NCBI RefSeq assembly: GCF_014779655.1 | Contig: NZ_JACXYX010000009.1 | Location: forward strand, 162,204 to 226,203 | Source of the DNA: Nocardioides ganghwensis | Lineage (GTDB): Bacteria > Actinomycetota > Actinomycetes > Propionibacteriales > Nocardioidaceae | Direction of reading: 5' to 3' | Length of the DNA stretch: 64,000 nt | Part shown: positions 9,121-17,113 of the stretch, in pieces | Position numbering within the stretch: position 1 is the stretch's first letter | How the letters are laid out: each line of letters opens with the position of its first letter | Made by a program: the position numbers and the translations under genes | Notes under the pieces: generated by a model | The model's database searches: none | Told to the model about the DNA's origin: nothing | What the model saw: the letters and a program-made list of their open reading frames with translations, nothing else

Positions 9121-10301
9121 CGACGCCGACCACCCAGCCGACCCGCACGGTCTGGTCCGACCTCGTCGGCCAGCGCCCCACCATCGAGGTGCTCCAGCAG
9201 GCCGCCGCCGGCCACGGCATGACCCACGCCTGGCTCTTCACCGGGCCGCCCGGGTCGGGTCGCTCCAACGTCGCGCGTGCCTTCGCGGCCGCGCTGCAGT
9301 GCGAGACGCGGACGGGCTGCGGCGCGTGCGAGGCGTGCCGGCTCGGCATCAGCGGATCGCACCCCGACATCACCTGGGTGAAGTCCGAGACCTCCGTCCT
9401 CTACGTCGACGACATGCGCGACCTGGTGCAGTCGGCGGCGAAGTTCCCCGCGATCGGGCGCTGGCAGATCGTGGTCATCGAGGACGCCGACCGCCTCGGC
9501 ACCCCGGAGAACCCCCGCACCGGCAACGCCCTGCTCAAGGCGATCGAGGAGCCGACGCCCAAGACCCTCTGGCTGCTGTGCGCGCCGACGGTGCAGGACG
9601 TGCTGCCGACGATCCGCTCCCGCTGCCGCACCCTCACGCTCTCGACGCCCGGCACCGACGACGTGGCCGCCTTCCTGCACCGCAACGACGGCATCTCCGA
9701 GACGGTGGCCGGCTTCGCCGCGCGCGCCAGCCAGGGCCACATCGGCCGCGCCCGCGCGCTGGCGCTCGACGAGGAGACCCGTACGCGCCGTCGCGAGGTG
9801 ATCAGCATCCCGGCCCGCCTCACGTCGCTGGGCTCCTGCATGACCGCGGCGACCAACCTCGCCGAGCTCGCCAAGGAGGAGACCGAGGCGATCACCGCCG
9901 CCGCCGAGAAGCGCGAGCTCGAGGAGCTCCAGGCGATCTTCGGCAGCGAGCGCAAGGACACCACCAGCCGGTCCTACCGCGCCGCCCTGGGCGGCCTGGA
10001 GAAGCTGCAGAAGCAGAAGGCCAAGCGGCGCGTGCTCGACGTCATCGACCGCGCCCTCATGGACCTCGTCTCGGTCTACCGCGACGCCATCGCGCTGTCC
10101 GTCGGCGCCCCGGGGATGCTCGTCAACGAGGAGCTGCGCGGCGACGTCGAGCTCGTCGCGCGCGCGGCGTCGCCCGAGGAGCTGCTGCGGATGATCGACG
10201 CGATCTTCACCGCCCGCGAGCAGATGCTGGAGTTCAACGTGCCCCCACAGCTGGCCCTCGAGTCCATGACGGTCGCCCTGCGGCTGCCCGGGGGCCGCTG
10301 A
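9117..10301 (+). CDS. holB: DNA polymerase III subunit delta'
   Basis: A clamp-loader subunit of the replicative polymerase. The 394-residue AAA+ protein has a P-loop-like GPPGSGRSN near residues 43-51, in which the usual GKS/T is GRS, as in delta' subunits that do not hydrolyse ATP. A zinc module with four cysteines (CETRTGCGACEAC) follows near residues 64-76, and the SRC motif lies in the sensor region (TIRSRCRTL). It overlaps tmk upstream by ATGA, and its TGA shares one base with the next ATG. Confidence 0.95.
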   Translation: MTTPTTQPTRTVWSDLVGQRPTIEVLQQAAAGHGMTHAWLFTGPPGSGRSNVARAFAAALQCETRTGCGACEACRLGISGSHPDITWVKSETSVLYVDDMRDLVQSAAKFPAIGRWQIVVIEDADRLGTPENPRTGNALLKAIEEPTPKTLWLLCAPTVQDVLPTIRSRCRTLTLSTPGTDDVAAFLHRNDGISETVAGFAARASQGHIGRARALALDEETRTRRREVISIPARLTSLGSCMTAATNLAELAKEETEAITAAAEKRELEELQAIFGSERKDTTSRSYRAALGGLEKLQKQKAKRRVLDVIDRALMDLVSVYRDAIALSVGAPGMLVNEELRGDVELVARAASPEELLRMIDAIFTAREQMLEFNVPPQLALESMTVALRLPGGR

Positions 10302-11857
10302 TGCGCCGGGTCGTCGCGGTCGTGGCAGTGCTCGCGCTCGCGCTCACGGCGTTCGTCGCCGTCGGCCTCGCGATCCAGGGTGTGACGCCCGACGAGCCGC
10401 GCACCCGTCCGACGCCGTCGCCGACCACGCCGCCGCCCGCGACGGTCACCGAGGCGCCGGACCCGTCGCTCGCCGACCTCTACGCCCAGCGCATCGACTG
10501 GCAGCCCTGCGAGACCGACGACGACCACGACTGCGGCCTCCTCACGGTGCCGATCGACTACGCCGAGCCGGAGGGGGAGACCGTCGAGCTGGCGCTCCTG
10601 CGGGTCCCGGCGCGGGGGTCGCGCGTCGGCTCCCTCGTGGTCAACCCCGGTGGTCCCGGCGCGCGCGGCACGACGTACGCCGCCGCCGGCAGCCAGGTCT
10701 TCCGCGAGCCGCTGCTCGACGGCTTCGACATCGTCGGCTTCGACCCCCGCGGCGTCGGGCGGTCCGCGCCGGTCGACTGCCTCAGCGACGCCGAGCTCGA
10801 CGCCTACCTCGGTGGCGACCCGACTCCCGACACCGCCGAGGAGCAGGCCGCCTACCGCGCCTCGGTGCTGTCGTTCGGCGAGAAGTGCGTCGCCGGGTCC
10901 GGGCCGATCGTCGGTCACGTCACCACCGCCGAGGCCGCGCGCGACATGGACGTGCTGCGCTCGGCGCTGGGGGAGGAGCAGCTGAGCTACTTCGGCGCCT
11001 CCTACGGCACCAAGCTCGGGGCGACCTACGCCGAGCTGTTCCCCGACAAGGTCGGCCGCTTCGTCCTCGACGGCGCCGTCGACGTCGGCCTCGACTCGCA
11101 GTCGCTCGCGCTCGAGCAGGCCACCGGCTTCGAGACCGCCCTGCGGGCCTACGTCCAGAACTGCCTCGACTCCACCGACAACTGCTTCCTCGGCGACAGC
11201 GTCGACGAGGGGCTCGCCACGATCACCGGCCTGCTCGAGGAGATCGAGGACGAGCCGCTCCCCGCGGGCGACCGCGAGCTGACGGTCGGCAACGCGTTCT
11301 ACGGGATCATCACGCCGCTCTACAACCGTGACTACTGGTTCCTGCTCAGCACCGCGCTGGCCTCCGCCCTGGAGGGCAAGGGCTCGGCGCTGATGGACCT
11401 CGCCGACGCGTACGCCTCGCGCAACCCCGACGGCTCCTACGCCGACAACACGATCGAGGCCAACTACTCGATCAACTGCCTCGACGACCCCACGTCGGTG
11501 CCGTTCGCCGAGGTGCCGTCGCTGTTCGACGAGTTCGAGGAGGCCTCGCCGACCTTCGGCCGGATCTTCGCCTGGGGCATGACCGGCTGCCGCGGCATCG
11601 ACGTGGCCTCCAGCGAGGAGCCGCTCGACATCCGCGCCGAGGGCGCCGCGCCGATCCTGGTCCTCGGCACCAGCCGCGACCCCGCCACCCCGCTGAAGTG
11701 GGCCCGCGCGCTCTCGGCGCAGCTCGACTCCGGCGTGCTCGTCGAGCGCGACGGCGACGGCCACACGGCCTACAACGCCGGCAACGAGTGCATCGACTCG
11801 ATCGTCGAGGACTACCTCCTCGACGGCGAGGTGCCGGAGGACGGCACCGCCTGCTGA
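10301..11857 (+). CDS. Secreted or membrane-anchored alpha/beta hydrolase, tripeptidyl aminopeptidase-like
   Basis: The 518-residue protein starts with an uncleaved anchor or signal peptide (residues about 3-25), then a Thr/Pro-rich linker. The alpha/beta hydrolase core follows with NPGGPG as oxyanion loop, nucleophile Ser234 in GASYG, Asp in LGTSRDPATP and His in GDGHTAY. The C-terminal portion matches the TAP-like domain of Streptomyces tripeptidyl aminopeptidases. Several paired cysteines suggest disulfides outside the cytoplasm. It probably removes N-terminal peptides or cleaves esters. Its start overlaps the holB stop by one base, so it is probably cotranscribed with the replication genes. 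Confidence 0.88.
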   Translation: MRRVVAVVAVLALALTAFVAVGLAIQGVTPDEPRTRPTPSPTTPPPATVTEAPDPSLADLYAQRIDWQPCETDDDHDCGLLTVPIDYAEPEGETVELALLRVPARGSRVGSLVVNPGGPGARGTTYAAAGSQVFREPLLDGFDIVGFDPRGVGRSAPVDCLSDAELDAYLGGDPTPDTAEEQAAYRASVLSFGEKCVAGSGPIVGHVTTAEAARDMDVLRSALGEEQLSYFGASYGTKLGATYAELFPDKVGRFVLDGAVDVGLDSQSLALEQATGFETALRAYVQNCLDSTDNCFLGDSVDEGLATITGLLEEIEDEPLPAGDRELTVGNAFYGIITPLYNRDYWFLLSTALASALEGKGSALMDLADAYASRNPDGSYADNTIEANYSINCLDDPTSVPFAEVPSLFDEFEEASPTFGRIFAWGMTGCRGIDVASSEEPLDIRAEGAAPILVLGTSRDPATPLKWARALSAQLDSGVLVERDGDGHTAYNAGNECIDSIVEDYLLDGEVPEDGTAC

Positions 11858-11916
11858 TCGGCTGGCGGGACCTTCGGCCCTGTGGTGGGCGGTCGACCGC
11901 TGCCTAGCGTGCAGGC

Positions 11917-12123
11917 ATGGCGTACGTCGACGCGCGCTGCCCGCTGCGGCCGGGTGACATGTGCAGCCTGTGCGTGCCCGGCGCCACCGGCCCGCAGGAC
12001 TGCCCGACGGTCGCGGAGGTGATGCGCGACCCCGAGCTGCGCGAGCGGCTCGCGGAGCTGCGGCGCGAGGCCGCCGAGGCGCCGGAAGTCCTGTCCCAGC
12101 GTCATACGGACCCGCACCCATAG
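11917..12123 (+). CDS. Small Cys-containing conserved actinobacterial protein (DUF6767-like)
   Basis: The 68-residue product begins MAYVDARCPLRPGDMCSLC, with cysteines at residues 8, 16, 19 and 29 that could bind metal. The C-terminal half is a charged helix (PELRERLAELRREAAEA). The CPLRPG and VPGATGPQDC phrases are ones I associate with a small actinobacterial family of unknown function. The stop codon lies in the loop of a strong hairpin, and the last eight codons are inside the stem. A weak GCAGG ribosome site precedes the ATG. Confidence 0.7.
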   Translation: MAYVDARCPLRPGDMCSLCVPGATGPQDCPTVAEVMRDPELRERLAELRREAAEAPEVLSQRHTDPHP

Positions 12124-12144
12124 GGGCGGGTCCGTATGACGCTG
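12097..12144. terminator. 19-bp perfect hairpin between convergent genes
   Basis: CAGCGTCATACGGACCCGC (12097-12115) pairs perfectly with 12126-12144 across a 10-base loop. It lies between the small Cys protein gene and the convergent osmC-like gene, overlaps the end of the former, and can terminate both. Confidence 0.85.
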
Positions 12145-12158
12145 GAGCGGTCGGGTGC

Positions 12159-12602
12159 TCAGCCCTCCAGCGCGGCGTCGAGCGTGATCTCGACCCCGGC
12201 GAGCGCCTTGCTGATCGGGCAGCCGGCCTTGGCCTTGTCAGCCGCCTCGGAGAAGCCGGCCTCGTCGAGCCCCTCGACCTCGCCCCGCACGGTCAGCGTG
12301 ATGCCGGTGAGCTTGAAACCGCCGGCCTCCTTGTCGGGGCCGAGCGTCACGTCGGCAGAGACGTCGAGTGCGTGGACCGTCCCGCCGGCCTCGGTCACGA
12401 GGTTGGAGAGCGACATCGCGTAGCACGCCGAGTGCGCGGCCGCCACGAGCTCCTCGGGGCTGGTCGTCCCGGCGGCGTCGTCGGCGGCGCGCCTGGGGAA
12501 GTCGACGTCGAACGTGCCGGCGCCGGAGCTGGTGAGCTCGACCTTGCCGGATCCGTCCTGCAGGCCGCCGTTCCAGGCAGTGCGTGCGGTGCGAGTGGGC
12601 AT
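12159..12602 (-). CDS. OsmC family peroxiredoxin
   Basis: The 147-residue protein is probably a thiol-dependent organic hydroperoxide reductase. The two conserved cysteines are visible: Cys60 in AAHSACYAMS and Cys128 in KAGCPISKAL. An OsmC-type N-terminal strand (ARTAWNGGLQDGSG) and a central PEELVAAAHSAC helix match the OsmC subgroup more than Ohr. The ATG at 12602 is preceded by a good AGGAGG site. It is convergent with the upstream small gene and appears monocistronic. Confidence 0.93.
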   Translation of the reverse strand: MPTRTARTAWNGGLQDGSGKVELTSSGAGTFDVDFPRRAADDAAGTTSPEELVAAAHSACYAMSLSNLVTEAGGTVHALDVSADVTLGPDKEAGGFKLTGITLTVRGEVEGLDEAGFSEAADKAKAGCPISKALAGVEITLDAALEG

Positions 12603-12739
12603 GGATCCTCCTGGTTGAAAGACGATCGGTCTCCGCGAGACTAGCCAGCCGTCCCACACGTCCCCACCCGTGATTTCGGTCCCGGCCGGGGCGCTCCGTA
12701 TACTCGCCCGCGGTCCACCGAGCGTGCTCGGCAGGCCAC

Positions 12740-12812
12740 GCCGCCTTAGCTCAGTCGGTAGAGCGAGTCACTCGTAATGACTAGGTCGTCGGTTCGATTC
12801 CGACAGGCGGCT
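12740..12812 (+). tRNA. tRNA-Thr (anticodon CGT)
   Basis: The acceptor stem GCCGCCT pairs with AGGCGGC. The D-loop TAGCTCAGTCGGTAGAGC, the anticodon loop CTCGTAA in a five-base-pair stem, and GGTTCGATTCC in the T arm are all present. The CGT anticodon reads ACG (Thr). The 3' CCA is not encoded. The gene is 73 nt. Confidence 0.97.
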
Positions 12813-13277
12813 CCGACTCCCCCGGGGACCCGAGACCCCGGGGGAGTCTTCTGCGTCCGGTCCGGTCACCATCGCGACCCGGAAGGCAGCGAACCGCACC
12901 AACCCGGTGCCGAGGTTGCTCGCGACCAGCACCGCCACCTCCTGCGTCCGTGAGGGGGTGTCGACGCCGGCCTGGAGCAGCCACAGGGAGCCGGCCGTGA
13001 CAGCGAGGCTGAACGCCAGCAGTCCCAGCCCGAGTGCCTGGTGGTCCACGGTCCGGTCCCACCCGCGTACGCCGAAGGTGACCCTGCGGTGCCCCAGGGT
13101 GCCGGCGATGGTGGACAGGACGAGCGCGAGGGCGTTGGCCGGCTGCGCGCTGAGCCCCTCCCGCAGGACGACGTAGAGCAGTCCGTACAGCACGTTGAAC
13201 GCACCGCCCACGCACGCGAAGACGACCAGCTGGACGAGGATGGCGCGCCACCGCGGCGCGCGTTGGTCTCGACCCAT
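12768..13277 (-). CDS. GtrA-like four-TM membrane protein, tail antisense to tRNA-Thr
   Basis: The product has about four hydrophobic helices (roughly residues 13-35, 40-60, 80-100 and 108-130), the size and pattern of GtrA-family proteins. Those proteins are linked to moving lipid-linked sugars for cell-surface glycosylation. The first 135 residues look like real protein. After AAFRVAMVTG the frame reads through a terminator stem and then the antisense strand of the tRNA, giving the tail SESNRRPSHYE, and stops only inside the tRNA at 12768. The native stop may have been lost, or the tail may be tolerated. A start at ATG 13277 gives 169 residues. Confidence 0.7.
   Translation of the reverse strand: MGRDQRAPRWRAILVQLVVFACVGGAFNVLYGLLYVVLREGLSAQPANALALVLSTIAGTLGHRRVTFGVRGWDRTVDHQALGLGLLAFSLAVTAGSLWLLQAGVDTPSRTQEVAVLVASNLGTGLVRFAAFRVAMVTGPDAEDSPGVSGPRGSRSRLSESNRRPSHYE
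12815..12848. terminator. Hairpin downstream of tRNA-Thr
   Basis: GACTCCCCCGGGG (12815-12827) pairs with CCCCGGGGGAGTC (12836-12848) around an 8-base loop, followed by TTCTG. It begins three bases after the tRNA and lies inside the 3' end of the antisense GtrA-like frame. Confidence 0.85.
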
Positions 13278-13304
13278 GCGGCGACGCTACCGGCGACCGC
13301 CCAG

Positions 13305-14921
13305 TCAGCCCGCGACCGCGTCCCGCCGCCGGTAGCCCCACAGTCCCGCCGCGACGAGCGCGGCCGTGAGCAGGAGCAGGGAGACGTACGGGACCACCTC
13401 GAAGTCGTCGACCGGCACCGCGGCCAGGTGCCAGAACGGCGAGACCGCCTGGACGGCGTCGGGGAGACCGAGGAGCTGGCCGAGGATGACCTGCACGGCG
13501 ATGAGCGCGACCGCGGCCCACGCCAGCCCGGTCCCGCGGGGGATCAGGCCGTACAGCGCCGCGGCGAGCGCGCCGACGACGAGGACGCCGGGGAGGTAGG
13601 CGAGCTGGCCGGCGACCTGGGGGACGACCTGGTCCCACTCGCCGCTGGCGAGGCCGTAGCCGACGGCGAGGCCGAGCCCCATGATCACGGTCAGCTTGGT
13701 GGCGGCGACGAGCGCGACACCGGTGGTCGCGGCCATCCAGCTGGTCCTGCTGACCGGGGTCGCGAGGACGACCTCGGCGCGGCCCGCCTCCTCCTCGGAG
13801 CGCAGACGCAGCACGGACGAGACGACGAAGCCGCACGCGATGACGGCCATGAACAGGAACATGTAGCCCAGGAAGGCGTCGACGAGCGCGTCCTCGGCGG
13901 CCTGGCCCGACGCGCCGACGAAGTCGGCCATCTCCGGGTTTGACGCGATGAGGTCCGGGACAGTGGGGATGACCGCGCCGTACAGCATCCCCAGCAGGAA
14001 CAGCCCGACGGCCCAGCCGATCAGCAGGCCGCGCTGGATCCTGGTCGCGACCCCGAACGGCGTGCTCAGCAGCCACCCGGCGCGCGCGGGGCCGGGCCGG
14101 GTGGTGAGCAGCCCGCCGCCGAAGTCGCGGTGCGCCATCAGCCGGGCCGCCAGGGCCAGCAGGAGCGCGGTGAACCCGAGCAGGAGCCCGGCGGGCCACC
14201 AACGCTCGTCGCCGAACGCGTCCATGCCCTGGGCCCAGCCGAAGGGGGAGAGCCAGACGAGCGCGTTGTCCTCCACCGCACCCAGCCCGCGCACCAGGTA
14301 GCCGACGGCGACGGCGGCACCGGCCAGGCCGAGCGCACCGCGGGCCGACGTGGACAGCTGGACGGCGACCAGCGTGACGGCGGTGTACGCCACGCCGAGC
14401 AGGGCCAGCCCGGTGCCGTAGGTGAGGGTGCCGGCGAGGTCAAGCCCGGCCGCCAGCATCGAGATCGCCGTGATGGCACCGATGAGCAGCGCCGCGGCGA
14501 AGCCGTAGGCCAGCCCGGCGAGCGTGGCGGCGTGCCGGCCCAGGACGGTCGAGCGGAGCAGCTCGGCCCGCCCGGACTCCTCCTCGGCGCGGGTGTGCCG
14601 CACGACGAGGAACACGACCATCAGGCAGACGCCGAGCTGGGCGACCTGGGAGATCTCGTTGGCCACGATCCCGCCGAGGGTGTCCAGCCCGACCTGGCGT
14701 CCGGACATGAGGTAGCTGACCGGGGTGGCACCGACGATCCTGGCGTACCCCGCGATCTTCTCGGGGGTGTCGTAGAGCGGGGGCACGGCCAGCGCGCTGG
14801 CGACGATGGTGCCGCCGAGCCCGACCACCCAGACGGGCAGCCGCACCCGGTCGCGCCTCAGGATGAGCCGCAGCAGGTGGCCGACGCCGGTCACCGAGCT
14901 GGTTGCTGGGGAGGTGCTCAT
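13305..14921 (-). CDS. ABC-2 type exporter permease, fused 12-TM (polyketide antibiotic/tetronasin-type)
   Basis: The 538-residue membrane protein has two similar halves of about six helices each. Each half carries a soluble segment with E-E-x-G-R-A-E-L/V ([10 protein letters not shown] and [10 protein letters not shown]), a hallmark of this exporter family. It overlaps the upstream ATPase gene by ATGA, so the two form one transporter. Homologues are annotated as tetronasin or polyketide antibiotic efflux permeases. The substrate here is unknown, but the divergent MarR/GbsR gene suggests drug-inducible expression. Confidence 0.85.
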   Translation of the reverse strand: MSTSPATSSVTGVGHLLRLILRRDRVRLPVWVVGLGGTIVASALAVPPLYDTPEKIAGYARIVGATPVSYLMSGRQVGLDTLGGIVANEISQVAQLGVCLMVVFLVVRHTRAEEESGRAELLRSTVLGRHAATLAGLAYGFAAALLIGAITAISMLAAGLDLAGTLTYGTGLALLGVAYTAVTLVAVQLSTSARGALGLAGAAVAVGYLVRGLGAVEDNALVWLSPFGWAQGMDAFGDERWWPAGLLLGFTALLLALAARLMAHRDFGGGLLTTRPGPARAGWLLSTPFGVATRIQRGLLIGWAVGLFLLGMLYGAVIPTVPDLIASNPEMADFVGASGQAAEDALVDAFLGYMFLFMAVIACGFVVSSVLRLRSEEEAGRAEVVLATPVSRTSWMAATTGVALVAATKLTVIMGLGLAVGYGLASGEWDQVVPQVAGQLAYLPGVLVVGALAAALYGLIPRGTGLAWAAVALIAVQVILGQLLGLPDAVQAVSPFWHLAAVPVDDFEVVPYVSLLLLTAALVAAGLWGYRRRDAVAG

Positions 14922-15808
14922 GCGGGCACGTCTTCGCCGTACTGGCGCAGGAAGAGCTCCTCCAGCGTGGGCGGGTGCGCGGCGAGGGAGCGTACGCCGA
15001 GGCCGGCGAGCGCGGTCACCGCCGCGTCGAGGTGGTCGGAGTCGACGTCGAAGGTGACCCTGTTGCCGTGCAGCTCCGGCTCGTGGACTCCCGGCACGGC
15101 GGCGATCTGGGTGGCGGGCCGGTCGGTCTCGGCGATCACGGTGGTGCGGGTGAGGTGGCGCAGCTCGGCCAAGGTCCCGGACTGCACGACCCGTCCGGCG
15201 CGGATGATGCTGATGCGGTCGGCGAGCGCCTCGGCCTCGGCCAGGATGTGGGAGCTGAGCAGGATGGTCGCGCCCTCGTCCTTGAGCTCGAAGACGGCCT
15301 CCTGGAACTCGGCCTCCATCAGCGGGTCGAGCCCGGAGGTGGGCTCGTCGAGCAGGTAGAGGTCGGCCCGGCTGGCGAGCGCGGCCACGAGCGCGACCTT
15401 CTGGCGGTTGCCCTTGGAGTAGGTGCGCGCCTTCTTCGTCGGGTCGAGGTCGAACCGCTCGAGCATCTCCCTGCGGCGTGCCTCGTCCAGGCCGCCGCGC
15501 ATCCGGGCGAGCACGTCGATGACCTCGCCACCGCTCAGGTTCGGCCAGAGGGACACGTCCCCGGGCACGTAGGCCAACCGGCGGTGCAGGGTCGCGGCGT
15601 CGTGCCACGGGTCGCCGCCGAGCATGGTCGCCGTGCCGGAGTCGGCCTTGAGCAGGCCGAGGAGGACGCGGATGGTGGTGGACTTGCCAGCGCCGTTGGG
15701 GCCGAGGAACCCGTGCACCTCGCCCTGCTCGACCGTCAGGTCGAGGTGGTCGAGCGCGTGGGTGGCACCGAAGGTCTTGACGACGTCGTGCAGCTCGATG
15801 ACAGACAT
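14918..15808 (-). CDS. ABC transporter ATP-binding protein of the exporter
   Basis: The 296-residue ATPase has Walker [10 protein letters not shown], a Walker B region [12 protein letters not shown] and a switch His in [11 protein letters not shown]. The signature is SKGNRQK instead of LSGGQ, as is usual for this exporter class. The C-terminal 80 residues form the accessory domain found in bacitracin/daunorubicin-type exporters. ATG 15808 (MSVIELHD) is preferred over the in-frame start at 15826. It is the first gene of the exporter operon and lies beside a palindrome that is probably the operator. Confidence 0.92.
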   Translation of the reverse strand: MSVIELHDVVKTFGATHALDHLDLTVEQGEVHGFLGPNGAGKSTTIRVLLGLLKADSGTATMLGGDPWHDAATLHRRLAYVPGDVSLWPNLSGGEVIDVLARMRGGLDEARRREMLERFDLDPTKKARTYSKGNRQKVALVAALASRADLYLLDEPTSGLDPLMEAEFQEAVFELKDEGATILLSSHILAEAEALADRISIIRAGRVVQSGTLAELRHLTRTTVIAETDRPATQIAAVPGVHEPELHGNRVTFDVDSDHLDAAVTALAGLGVRSLAAHPPTLEELFLRQYGEDVPA

Positions 15809-15828
15809 GTCCCGAGTGTGGCACAACT

Positions 15829-15855
15829 TTCACAAACTTGTGAAGACTATATAGT
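15829..15855. promoter_or_regulatory. Palindromic operator pair in the exporter/MarR divergent promoter
   Basis: TTCACAA-AC-TTGTGAA (15829-15844) is a perfect inverted repeat with 7-base arms. It is followed one base later by the 10-base palindrome ACTATATAGT (15846-15855), which also resembles a -10 element. The sites sit between divergent exporter and regulator genes. Confidence 0.7.
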
Positions 15856-16324
15856 GAGCGGTGTGAGCGACCTAGCGCGTGCCGTCGAACGGCTCGGCCA
15901 GACCCTGGAGACGATGGGCCTGCAGCGCATGCCCGCCCGCGTCTTCGCCTTCATCCTGGCCGACGACCAGTCCGTCTACACCGCCGCCGAGCTGGCCCAG
16001 GGGCTCGACGTGTCCCCGGCTGCGATCTCCGGCGCCGTCAGGTACCTCTCCGACACCCACCTCGTCGTACGCGAGCGCAACCCGGCCGGTCGTGGTGACC
16101 TGTTCCGGGTCCGCGACGGTGACATCTGGGGCACCATCCAGGCCGCGCGGCTGCCCGTCCTCGACGTCATCATCGAGTCCGTCCAGGAGGCCGTCGACCT
16201 GCTGCCCGAGGGCTCCCCGGGGCGCGAGCGGGTCGAGGAGACCCGCGACTACTTCCGGTTCCTGCAGGAGGACGCCCAGGACCTCGACCGCCGGTGGCGG
16301 GAGTGGCGCGCCGCGCACCGGTGA
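15854..16324 (+). CDS. GbsR/MarR-type transcriptional regulator
   Basis: The 156-residue product (from GTG 15854; GTG 15863 is equally possible) has a winged helix between about residues 25 and 90 (AAELAQGLDVSPAAISGAVRYL, then a wing). A C-terminal helical dimerisation region carries PEGSPGRERVEETRDYFRFL. It is divergently placed from the ABC exporter and separated only by palindromes, so it very probably represses the exporter and itself. The ligand is unknown. Confidence 0.88.
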   Translation: MSGVSDLARAVERLGQTLETMGLQRMPARVFAFILADDQSVYTAAELAQGLDVSPAAISGAVRYLSDTHLVVRERNPAGRGDLFRVRDGDIWGTIQAARLPVLDVIIESVQEAVDLLPEGSPGRERVEETRDYFRFLQEDAQDLDRRWREWRAAHR

Positions 16325-16363
16325 CGACGTGGCAGCGGACGTCGCGTGGCAGGATGCCGAGGC

Positions 16364-17113
16364 GTGAGGGTCGTCCTCCAGGTCACCTGCGTCAACGACG
16401 CCATGTTCCCCGACACGGGGAAGGCGGTCGTGAGGCTGCTGCGCCGTCTCGGCGTCGAGGTCGACTTCCCGCGTGCGCAGACGTGCTGCGGGCAGCCGAT
16501 GGTCAACACCGGCTACCTCGACGAGGCGGTGCCGGTGGTGCGGACGTTCGTCGACGCGTTCGCGGGCTACGACGCGATCGTGACGCCGTCGGGGTCGTGT
16601 GCGGGCTCGGCGCGGCACCAGCACTCGATCGTGGCGGAGCGCTCGGGCGACCCGGCGCTGGTGGCGGCGGTCGCGGAGACCGGCCCGCGGACCCACGAGC
16701 TCTCCGAGTTCTTGGTCGACGTGCTGGGGGTGACGGACGTGGGGGCCTACTTCCCGCACCGGGTGACCTACCACCCGACGTGCCACAGCCTGCGGATGCT
16801 CGGCGTGGGCGACCGGCCGCGACGGCTGCTGGAGGCCGTACGCGGGGTCGAGCTGGTCGACCTGCCGCACGCGAGCGAGTGCTGCGGCTTCGGCGGCACC
16901 TTCGCGTTGAAGAACGCGGACACCTCGATCGCGATGGGCGCCGACAAGGCGCGCCACGTCCGTGACACCGGCGCCGAGGTGCTGGTCGCGGGTGACAACT
17001 CCTGCCTCATGCACGTCGGCGGGATGCTCTCGCGCCAGCGCGCGGGCGTACGGGTCATGCACCTGGCCGAGGTCCTTGCCGCGACCGAGGACGACGAGGG
17101 GATGGACGCATGA
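16364..17113 (+). CDS. lutA: L-lactate utilisation protein LutA (Fe-S oxidoreductase subunit)
   Basis: The first subunit of the cytoplasmic LutABC complex that oxidises L-lactate to pyruvate. The 249-residue protein has two CCG domains: CCGQP near residue 42 and CCGFGG near residue 172, each a cysteine-rich motif that can hold a 4Fe-4S or heterodisulfide-type cluster. GTG 16364 (VRVVLQVTC) is chosen because it gives the normal N-terminus. The stop overlaps lutB by ATGA. No LldR/LutR regulator gene lies beside the operon. Confidence 0.92.
   Translation: MRVVLQVTCVNDAMFPDTGKAVVRLLRRLGVEVDFPRAQTCCGQPMVNTGYLDEAVPVVRTFVDAFAGYDAIVTPSGSCAGSARHQHSIVAERSGDPALVAAVAETGPRTHELSEFLVDVLGVTDVGAYFPHRVTYHPTCHSLRMLGVGDRPRRLLEAVRGVELVDLPHASECCGFGGTFALKNADTSIAMGADKARHVRDTGAEVLVAGDNSCLMHVGGMLSRQRAGVRVMHLAEVLAATEDDEGMDA

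Noticed and set aside
13305..15808. Antibiotic biosynthetic cluster associated with the polyketide-type exporter
   Set aside because: No polyketide, peptide or terpene synthase genes occur anywhere in the window.
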